Shown piece by piece: positions 57,704 to 64,000 of a stretch of 64,000 nt of DNA. The stretch covers positions 1 through 64,000 of the forward strand of contig JBDKVA010000027.1 in assembly GCA_039679375.1 (NCBI GenBank). Reading direction: 5' to 3'. Source of the DNA: JBDKVA01 sp039679375. GTDB lineage: Bacteria; Bacillota; Clostridia; Acetivibrionales; DTU013. The stretch's first letter is position 1. Every line of letters starts with the position of its first letter. The notes below the pieces were generated by a model. The model worked only from the letters and a program-made list of their open reading frames with translations. It was not told the DNA's origin and did not search any database. The position numbers and the translations under genes were made by a program.

Positions 57704-58513
57704 TTAATAAGCAATATAGAAAGCATGTGATCCGTAATATCTATTATACGGATGATAGTGCCAGTAATAATGGCCGCTTCCTGAGTGCTTTTCCGGACCT
57801 ACCGGTGTGTAGCCATTGTATGCATTCTTTGCAACACCATAAGCTTTTAATTGGGTTCTTGCCAGAATATTCTTGCCTGCCTGCATTCTTGCTACAGCAG
57901 CTTCATAGGATATTGAGCCCGCTATATAGAGATCATCGCTAGTTACAATGTAGGCAGCATAGTAATCATAGCTTTCATCCTCTACGTCTTCCATAATCTC
58001 TGATAATGCATAATACGTAATACCTGCGATTACTATTGTGGCAACGATGTTATTTAACACCAGTACTGCCAGTCCGGCTAAAATATCGATCAAAGGAAGT
58101 ATGACTACTGCCTGGGCTTTTACCTTATCCGTATTTTTGCTTATTTTATACTCCTTACCGGTCTCAGCATCGGTAATTATTGCTGATACTTCACCATCTA
58201 CAACCGTATCAACCTTAACCTTATAGTCCGTTATCTTGTCTTTTCCCAAAGAAAGACCAAGTATTTGCATTTTGGACTTTTCAACAGTTTGCATTGTTAT
58301 TTCGCGGGTTTCTTTGTCAAGCGTAGCATAAAGCTTATCACCCTTGTATTTTGCCATTACTGTGCAAACCTTGTCATTGTTCTGTACTAACTTAAACATG
58401 CTCTCGTCAATTATTTCATTGCTTGCCGCATTAGCAAAACTGCTCATGCAGAACGAACAAACAAAACATATGCATACTACTAAAGAAATTATTTTTTTGA
58501 AATTCATTTTCAT
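57704..58513 (-). CDS. secreted protein with aromatic/His-rich C-terminus (SAR2788 toxin-like)
   Basis: The product has 269 residues and a signal peptide ending about residue 30 (SSFANAA). A beta-rich domain follows (CTVMAKYKGDKLYATLDKET). A strongly hydrophobic helix pair at about 135-170 (VVILPLIDILAGLAVLVLNN then IVATIVIAGITYY) could insert in a membrane. The last 30 residues are unusual: GPEKHSGSGHYYWHYHPYNR and YYGSHAFYIAY. Such C-termini occur in Firmicute secreted proteins labelled SAR2788-type putative toxins; function is unproven. Its ATG overlaps the subtilase stop (ATGA), so the two are translationally coupled. AAGGAG lies 10 bases upstream. Confidence 0.65.
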   Translation of the reverse strand: MKMNFKKIISLVVCICFVCSFCMSSFANAASNEIIDESMFKLVQNNDKVCTVMAKYKGDKLYATLDKETREITMQTVEKSKMQILGLSLGKDKITDYKVKVDTVVDGEVSAIITDAETGKEYKISKNTDKVKAQAVVILPLIDILAGLAVLVLNNIVATIVIAGITYYALSEIMEDVEDESYDYYAAYIVTSDDLYIAGSISYEAAVARMQAGKNILARTQLKAYGVAKNAYNGYTPVGPEKHSGSGHYYWHYHPYNRYYGSHAFYIAY

Positions 58514-59511
58514 AATGAATTTTCTCCTTTTGCTAATTTAATATTATTTTCATTTCTTAAGCATACAAATCCTTCTCCATATATACTGTCTTTGCCCTTT
58601 TCTCCCAGGTCCTTCGAAAAGCATTTCAAAATGTTGTATACATCGTTATGTGTACATTTAATGCCTTCAGGCATGCCAAACTCTTGAGGACTTTGTAAAA
58701 CAAGAGCTATAAGACCAGTAATATGCGACGCTGCCAATGAACTTCCGCAGCACTCTTCATAACTTCCGTCACTTGCTGTTGATATTACTTTTATACCGGG
58801 AGCTGAAAAATCAATCTTTCCTTTTGGTGAAGTATCACCGGGCCGGAGTTTCCTATCAACAGCTGTAACTGATATAACGCCTTCATAAGAAGCAGGATAC
58901 CCTGCTTTAGTGCTGAATGTATTACTGGAAGATGCAACAACTATTATTCCGGCATTAACTGCCTTCTCAACAGCGCTATGCAAGAGAGGAATATCCTTCT
59001 CTATCGCAAAGCTCATATTGATAACCTGAATTTTATTTTCAATGCACCAGTCAATTCCTTCTTCAATATCGGAAATATCTCCTTCTCCATATTTGTCAAG
59101 CACCTTTACAGGATACAATTCGGCATCGGGAGCTATACCGGCTATGCCAAAGCCATTATGCCGTGCTGCAATTACCCCGCATATAAGTGTCCCATGACCA
59201 TAGTCATCTATAATGGGTTTGCCGGGATCCATTGCATTGTATCCATCTCTGATATTTTTTCCAAAGTCAGGATGACTATAGTTGAAACCACTATCCAGAA
59301 TAGCTACCTTTACACCTTTTCCTGTAACATCCGGCCATAAAGCGGATGCGTTTATGCTTTCAACTCCCCAGGGCATGATTTGCTTTGTTTTTAACATTTC
59401 AACATTTAATGAATGACCTGTAAAATCAAATTCTCCAAACCTTGGGAAAGCTGATAAAAATGCAATTACTACAAGTAATGATATTATTAATATGATCCTG
59501 CTTCTTTTCAT
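58510..59511 (-). CDS. membrane-anchored or secreted subtilisin-like serine protease (S8)
   Basis: This protease has 333 residues and one N-terminal hydrophobic helix (about 5-22). The catalytic triad is intact: Asp73 in AILDSGF, His106 in GHGT, and Ser258 in GSSLAASH, a variant of the usual GTSMAxPH. The oxyanion Asn is likely Asn197 in ASSSNT. It lacks a long propeptide (only about 45 residues before the catalytic fold). The downstream secreted protein is coupled to it by an ATGA overlap, which suggests processing of, or protection against, that protein. The 615 bp upstream holds no gene. Confidence 0.9.
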   Translation of the reverse strand: MKRSRIILIISLLVVIAFLSAFPRFGEFDFTGHSLNVEMLKTKQIMPWGVESINASALWPDVTGKGVKVAILDSGFNYSHPDFGKNIRDGYNAMDPGKPIIDDYGHGTLICGVIAARHNGFGIAGIAPDAELYPVKVLDKYGEGDISDIEEGIDWCIENKIQVINMSFAIEKDIPLLHSAVEKAVNAGIIVVASSSNTFSTKAGYPASYEGVISVTAVDRKLRPGDTSPKGKIDFSAPGIKVISTASDGSYEECCGSSLAASHITGLIALVLQSPQEFGMPEGIKCTHNDVYNILKCFSKDLGEKGKDSIYGEGFVCLRNENNIKLAKGENSL

Positions 59512-60009
59512 TACTGTTTAAAATTCCCCCTTTCTTTTTTTCAAATGCATTGATATATTTGTGCACAAGTTCTTTCAAGCCTTTAACTGTTTTCGCTTCC
59601 ATGCTCCGCGGCTAACGGCTTTAAAAGCAAACTACTACTGCAAAACCAACTTTATAAATGTCGGTAATACAAGATTCTTAAAATATTAAAAAGAATGAAA
59701 CTCACTTAAGATCGAGTAGAATGGTTTTTCCAAAAATCCTACCAGTTTTAATAGCATTTGCAGAATTTCATATTTTTAACATTTGGCATTTTATGCTATA
59801 ATCATTCCCTTGTCAACTATCATTTTGTGATTTAATTATTATTCTGTGTTGTATTATGAATTCATACGTTTATATATGGTGGATAATATTACAAAGGAAT
59901 ATATTTGGTATAAAGCATACAAAGTGCAATATTTCTAGCGGAAATCTATTTTTCACATTGAAAATTGATGAAATTTATGTTATCATTACAAAACTTGCAT
60001 GTATCTATG
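59512..60009. other. AT-rich intergenic region between subtilase and mntP
   Basis: This gap between divergent genes has no convincing gene; a 67-codon frame at 59856-60059 has hydrophobic, Ile/Phe-rich content, an ATG without ribosome site and AT-driven composition. No manganese (yybP-ykoY) riboswitch was found before mntP. Confidence 0.5.
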
Positions 60010-60097
60010 AAAATAATTTTACCGGTAAGATTTTTTTCAATTATATTTCATTTGTATAAATTGCAAAAAATTAATTATTTCCGGTAAAAATAATTTA
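60010..60097 (+). promoter_or_regulatory. inverted repeat upstream of mntP
   Basis: AAAATAATTTTACCGG (60010-60025) and CCGGTAAAAATAATTTA (60081-60097) are inverse with one bulge, separated by 55 bases. It lies 30 bp before the mntP start. It could be a paired operator for a metal-responsive regulator such as MntR, or a long leader hairpin. Confidence 0.45.
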
Positions 60098-60126
60098 TGC
60101 AGCTTATATTGGGAGATTGAACAGAA

Positions 60127-60684
60127 ATGGGTTTTGGGGAATTGATGCTCATTGCAGTGGGGCTTTCCATGGATGCTTTTGCAGTTGCGATCTGCAAAGG
60201 ACTATCCATGCAAAAGATGAGCTATAAGCATGCTTTGATCACAGGGCTGTTTTTCGGGGGATTTCAGGCATTTATGCCCTTGATAGGTTATTTGCTGGGT
60301 ACACAGTTCAGTAATTATATCACTTCGGTTGACCACTGGATTGCTTTTGTATTGCTCTTATTTATTGGAATCAATATGATAAAGGAATCTAGAAGCGAGC
60401 ATTGTGAAAATGTAGGCAATTCCTTCGATCTGAAAAATATGACGGTGCTTTCTCTGGCTACCAGTATCGATGCATTGGCTATTGGCGTGACTTTTGCTTT
60501 TTTACAGGTCGACATTATCCCCGCTGTTTCCACGATCGGGATCACCACATTTGTTTTTTCATTCCTTGGAGTAAAAATAGGGAATGTATTCGGGTCACGG
60601 TTTAAATCCAAAGCCGAGTTTACAGGCGGCGTAATACTTATCGCAATGGGCATTAAAATTTTAATCGAACATTTATTTTCATAA
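60127..60684 (+). CDS. mntP: manganese efflux pump
   Basis: This membrane protein has 185 residues, six helices and two homologous halves. Each half has the family's acidic motif: GLSMDAFAVAICKGL near the N-terminus and ATSIDALAIGVTFAF in the second half. The Gly-rich helix GVKIGNVFGSRFKSKAEFTGG is also typical. It exports excess Mn2+. GGGAG lies 11 bases before the ATG. It is monocistronic; the V-ATPase operon follows after a promoter-like TATAAT at 60779-60784. Confidence 0.93.
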   Translation: MGFGELMLIAVGLSMDAFAVAICKGLSMQKMSYKHALITGLFFGGFQAFMPLIGYLLGTQFSNYITSVDHWIAFVLLLFIGINMIKESRSEHCENVGNSFDLKNMTVLSLATSIDALAIGVTFAFLQVDIIPAVSTIGITTFVFSFLGVKIGNVFGSRFKSKAEFTGGVILIAMGIKILIEHLFS

Positions 60685-60833
60685 CATATCAATTCTCAAA
60701 TTCTCAAGTATTCCATTGACTTCATAAAACAAAAGTATTATGATATCAATCAATATTTTTCAAAGCTTTTGTAATGGGTATAATATAGTATCGGCTCTCA
60801 GGCAGAGGGTGAATGAGATCTGGAGGGATCGGA

Positions 60834-61145
60834 ATGAAGGAAATAATTGAAAAAATTTCACGTATTGACGCCATTGCATTTGAAAATGAACAGAAAAACA
60901 AATCCATTTTAAATAGCGAGCAGCAAAGATATGAAAATGAAATAAAAAATTACCGCGACCAGAAATTGAAGTCGGCTGAAAGTAACGCCAAAAGCATGTA
61001 CAGCCAGATAATAAGCAAGGCAAAAGCAGAATGCCAGTTAGAGGAAAAAAAGGTGAAAAAGGTGAAGGATAAGATCGAGAGCAATTATGTGAGAGTCGAA
61101 AAGACTGTGATGAATAAAGTACTTGATAAGCTTTTTAACGAATAA
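60834..61145 (+). CDS. V-type ATPase peripheral-stalk subunit (G/H-like)
   Basis: The product has 103 residues, almost entirely one charged coiled coil (YENEIKNYRDQKLKSAESNA; KAKAECQLEEKKVKKVKDKI), as expected for the small stalk subunit NtpF/AhaH. Position as first gene before subunits C and I supports this. ATG 60834 has GGAGGG 7 bases upstream; an in-frame ATG 60813 lies before that site and is rejected. Confidence 0.78.
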   Translation: MKEIIEKISRIDAIAFENEQKNKSILNSEQQRYENEIKNYRDQKLKSAESNAKSMYSQIISKAKAECQLEEKKVKKVKDKIESNYVRVEKTVMNKVLDKLFNE

Positions 61146-61220
61146 GGCTGCTGTTTAATGTATCTTCAACAGGGATTGGAGAGACTATATTGAACAGACT
61201 TTTGAGAAGGGAGGAAAGGT

Positions 61221-62243
61221 ATGAATCCCTACATGGCTTATGAAGCTGCAAACGTCAAAATATTAACAAAAAAAAACCGGCTGTTGGATGAGAAAAAGTT
61301 TGAGAAAATAATGCAGCTAAGTTCGGTAGATCAAGTGACAGAATATTTGAAAAACAATTTTGATTTGAATTTGATCGAAAATCATGATCTGCACAGGGAT
61401 GAGCTGGAGACGCTTCTCAACAGATACGAAGTGATGGATATCGAGAGCATCCTTCATTATTTCTCAGGCCCTTACAAGGAATTTTTGCAGGTAACGCTGA
61501 TGGAGTTCGAAATTTCCGATCTGGTCATGATACTGAGGAAAATAGCGAAAGGCGAAGATTTAAATGGAATAGAGAAGGGATTTATTCATTCAGAGGTCTA
61601 TTCATCACTGCAATATGGCAGGTTGACATCCTCAAAAAATGTCATACAGTTCATTGAAAATTTAAAAGGAACTCCCTATTATAATTCATTAAAAACTGTA
61701 ACAGACAGTGATGTTGTCAAGAGGGCATTCCATATTGAAATGAAGCTTCAGCTTCTGCTGTACAGAACACTGTTCCATAAAGCCGATAGATTGTATGAAG
61801 CAGACAGGCGGGTTGCAAATGAGATCATCGGTACAAAAACCGACTTCCTCAATGTTCAGTGGATATACAGGGCAAAAAAATATTATGATATTTCACCTGA
61901 CCAGATCCTGATATACAGCTTGCAGAAAGGGGAAAAGCTAAGCTTTGAAAGGCTGAGGAAACTTTCCTATTCAAAATCCGTTGAAGAGATCCAGCAATTG
62001 TCAAACAATTTTTTGAGGTATGAAATATTTTCAAAAAATAATGACCTGGATTTTGAAAGGAATATTGATAATTATATCTATTCCTACATAAAAAAGATAA
62101 ATAGCAGGGGGACGATCGGTTTTGCGCTGTCATACATTTATATGCTGGATATTGCAGTAAGGGAATTGATTACGATTACTGAAGGAATAAGGTATAAGTT
62201 ACCGAAAGAGCAGCTGAAACAATACCTGATACGTTCAATATAA
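61221..62243 (+). CDS. V-type ATPase subunit C (V0 d/AC39-type)
   Basis: This 340-residue, all-helical protein of the AC39 family couples the central stalk to the membrane rotor. The opening AYEAANVKILTKKNRLLDEK, the three-fold pattern of helical bundles and the ending IYMLDIAVRELITITEGIRY fit the family. GGGAGG precedes the ATG. It is followed 24 bp later by the subunit I gene. The usual clostridial order is G/H, C, I, K, then the F, E, A, B and D subunits, which would lie beyond the window. Confidence 0.85.
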   Translation: MNPYMAYEAANVKILTKKNRLLDEKKFEKIMQLSSVDQVTEYLKNNFDLNLIENHDLHRDELETLLNRYEVMDIESILHYFSGPYKEFLQVTLMEFEISDLVMILRKIAKGEDLNGIEKGFIHSEVYSSLQYGRLTSSKNVIQFIENLKGTPYYNSLKTVTDSDVVKRAFHIEMKLQLLLYRTLFHKADRLYEADRRVANEIIGTKTDFLNVQWIYRAKKYYDISPDQILIYSLQKGEKLSFERLRKLSYSKSVEEIQQLSNNFLRYEIFSKNNDLDFERNIDNYIYSYIKKINSRGTIGFALSYIYMLDIAVRELITITEGIRYKLPKEQLKQYLIRSI

Positions 62244-62267
62244 GTAAAGATTGGAGGTGGATTGCAA

Positions 62268-64000
62268 ATGGCTATCCAAAAGATGTTATTTCTTAAAATT
62301 GTCGGTTCAATTGAAGACATGCATGACATTGTAAAAAAGCTGGTGCTTTGTGAGAATCTGCATGTTGATTTTGAAAATACCAATGCATTCGATAATAGTT
62401 ATATTATTCATGAATATGAATCCATTATGACCGCAGCTCCTGTTTATATGCCAGAGGATTTCGGCGCAATCGAAGCGGAGTGTGACGAAATGGAGCAGGC
62501 TGTTTCGCGCCTTGGCAGCGGTCTTGATATGAAGTTGGAAATTGATAAAAACAGCGTAAAGGATATTCCTTACAATCTGGAAAATGCCAGGAAAGATATG
62601 GATGAGTTGGTTGGGCTGATGGGACCGAGGATCATGGAAATAAACAGTAAAAAAGCAGCAATAGGTCAATATGAGCAATTTATCGAGAAGATAAAATGTA
62701 TCAACTACAGTAATCTTGATATTGACCGTATAGCCGAACTAAACTATTTTGACTATGAAATAGGCGCCCTGTCCAAAGAAAACCGGATCCGCCTGAGAAG
62801 AAGCTATGAAAGCATAAGTGCCATCGTACTCAATATAGGAAGCATTAAAAACTCTATTGAAGATCTGGAAATCATCATATATCCAAAAAGTTTCAAGGAG
62901 GAAACGAATCAGCTGCTGAAATCTCTCAATTGGGTAAAGCTTGATATCCCTGAGGATATTCATGGTACTGTCGACCAAATGATCAGGCAGGCGCATAAAA
63001 AGATAGAAGATCTGAAAAATGAGATAAACGAGCTGTCAAAGGTGCTTGAAACAAGGAAAGATGAGACCCGGGCACTTTTGAAAAAAATATATACTACAAT
63101 TGTTCTGGAGAAGAGGATTTTGGGCCTTGAAAATGAAATTCAGCGCGGTGAAAGCACGTTTGTCCTAAATGCCTGGATCAGAGAGAGCGATAAGGCTAAA
63201 ATAGAAAAGCTGCTCAATTCCGTTAATGGAAAGATTATTATCGAAGAAAAAAAAGCCGGTGAAATAGAAAGGCAGGTGATGCCACCGACCCAGTTCAGAA
63301 ACAACCGCTTTTTTAGTCCGTTTGAAACGATTATCAGGCTTTATGGTCTTCCATCCTATTATGAAATAGACCCTACGCCTTTTATAGCCATAACTTTTTG
63401 CCTGATGTTTGGCATTATGTTTGGTGATATCGGTCAGGGCCTGGTCTACTTTGTTGCAGGGTTGTTACTTTATAAAAGGATGAAAGCAGCCGGGCAGATC
63501 CTGACAAGACTCGGAGGAAGCTCTATTGTGTTCGGGTTCATATACGGAAGCTTTTTCGGACTGGAGCAGTCCGAGCTTCCCTGGCTGCCCAGCCTGACCG
63601 GAAGGCCGCTGGATCCCAGGAATATCCCGGTCATATTAATAGCCGGTGTGGTTTTTGGCGTAGCAGTGCTTACGGTTTCTTTTGTATTTGGCATAATTAA
63701 CAGTATTAAGGCAGGAAATATTGAGGCGGGTATTTTTGGAAAGAATGGGCTGGCAGGCTATATCTTCTTTATCAGCCTTGTGATGTGCGGGGTGGCCGTT
63801 ACCGGCGTCATTGGCCTTCCGGTAATCGCACCGGTGTCAACACTGCTGGTCAGCCTTGCCGCAATGCTGGCAAAAGAACCGCTGGCAAACCTTGTGACGA
63901 ACAGGAGGCCTCTTGTTCACGGCAGCATCGGGTCATACCTGACGGAGAGCATCTTTGAAGGGGTGGAAACTGTTCTCGGGACTCTCAGCAATGCGATTTC
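62268..64000 (+). CDS. V-type ATPase subunit I (a-subunit), 3' end outside the window
   Basis: The open frame from ATG 62268 runs to the edge without a stop, giving 577 residues of an expected 640-660. The cytoplasmic N-terminal arm is long and coiled-coil (MLFLKIVGSIEDMHDIVKKL to about residue 365). The membrane part begins at DPTPFIAITFCLMFGIMFGD followed by IGQGL, the signature of the NtpI/Vph1 family. The LARP-like conserved Arg helix is not yet reached, or is just beyond the end. It forms the ion half-channels next to the K ring. GGAGGTGG precedes the ATG. Confidence 0.93.
   Translation, partial: MAIQKMLFLKIVGSIEDMHDIVKKLVLCENLHVDFENTNAFDNSYIIHEYESIMTAAPVYMPEDFGAIEAECDEMEQAVSRLGSGLDMKLEIDKNSVKDIPYNLENARKDMDELVGLMGPRIMEINSKKAAIGQYEQFIEKIKCINYSNLDIDRIAELNYFDYEIGALSKENRIRLRRSYESISAIVLNIGSIKNSIEDLEIIIYPKSFKEETNQLLKSLNWVKLDIPEDIHGTVDQMIRQAHKKIEDLKNEINELSKVLETRKDETRALLKKIYTTIVLEKRILGLENEIQRGESTFVLNAWIRESDKAKIEKLLNSVNGKIIIEEKKAGEIERQVMPPTQFRNNRFFSPFETIIRLYGLPSYYEIDPTPFIAITFCLMFGIMFGDIGQGLVYFVAGLLLYKRMKAAGQILTRLGGSSIVFGFIYGSFFGLEQSELPWLPSLTGRPLDPRNIPVILIAGVVFGVAVLTVSFVFGIINSIKAGNIEAGIFGKNGLAGYIFFISLVMCGVAVTGVIGLPVIAPVSTLLVSLAAMLAKEPLANLVTNRRPLVHGSIGSYLTESIFEGVETVLGTLSNAI

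Noticed and set aside
59856..60059. 67-codon frame before mntP
   Set aside because: It has AT-driven hydrophobic composition, no ribosome site and overlap with the inverted repeat; not supported as a gene.
1..64000. CRISPR arrays, tRNA/rRNA genes, integrase or transposase genes
   Set aside because: No regularly spaced repeats, cloverleaf sequences with CCA-type ends, or recombinase motifs were recognised on either strand.

Overview
The window looks like the chromosome of a spore-forming, anaerobic, low-to-mid GC Gram-positive bacterium of class Clostridia. The signs are purine-rich Shine-Dalgarno sites with frequent TTG/GTG starts, Spo0E-type and YhcN-type sporulation proteins, a T-box leader, a c-di-AMP riboswitch, a V-type ATPase operon, a Kdp system and YesM/YesN-type sugar regulation. 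No rRNA, tRNA, CRISPR array, phage or complete insertion sequence was seen. Species was not assigned.

Layout. 1-2094: a truncated LysM cell-wall gene (minus strand) under a ydaO/yuaA c-di-AMP riboswitch, then a patatin-like lipase. 2096-10912: one very large gene for an NdvB-type cyclic beta-1,2-glucan synthase (GT84, glucoamylase-like and GH94 modules). 10913-13022: a cysteine-rich protein, a Spo0E-like phosphatase and an ECF S-component-like membrane protein. 13493-18520: a consensus promoter with a perfect 30-bp palindrome, then a ChrB-N-like protein, a heterodimeric ABC exporter and a membrane protein. 18691-32678: an AT-richer glycan-use operon (two-component system, CUT1 sugar ABC importer without its own ATPase, SurA-like foldase, beta-helix protein with duplicated C-terminal domain, GH38 alpha-mannosidase).

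32830-37127: a YiiX-like hydrolase, mtnA plus a class II aldolase (a likely DHAP-shunt pair for methylthioadenosine or deoxyadenosine waste) and a membrane-anchored unknown. 37198-40173: promoter, T-box leader (best reading leucine, CUC), and a gene fusing a xylose-isomerase-like TIM barrel to an AMP-forming acyl ligase; this is the most unusual arrangement in the window. 40395-51859: a P-type Ca-type ATPase, a zinc-ribbon membrane protein and kdpFABCDE. 52277-59511: a CDF metal exporter, speA, a YhcN-like lipoprotein, a TraX-like protein, an unknown, and a subtilase translationally coupled to a secreted toxin-like protein. 60127-64000: mntP and the start of a V-ATPase operon (G/H-like, C, truncated I).

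Three copies of a 103-bp double-hairpin repeat lie in intergenic DNA at 563, 13210 and 56350. Several gene remnants and smaller repeats mark the gaps. Cation homeostasis is a recurrent theme (Kdp, Ca ATPase, CDF, MntP, V-ATPase, and c-di-AMP sensing at the left edge), but these units have separate promoters, so this is co-location rather than one system.
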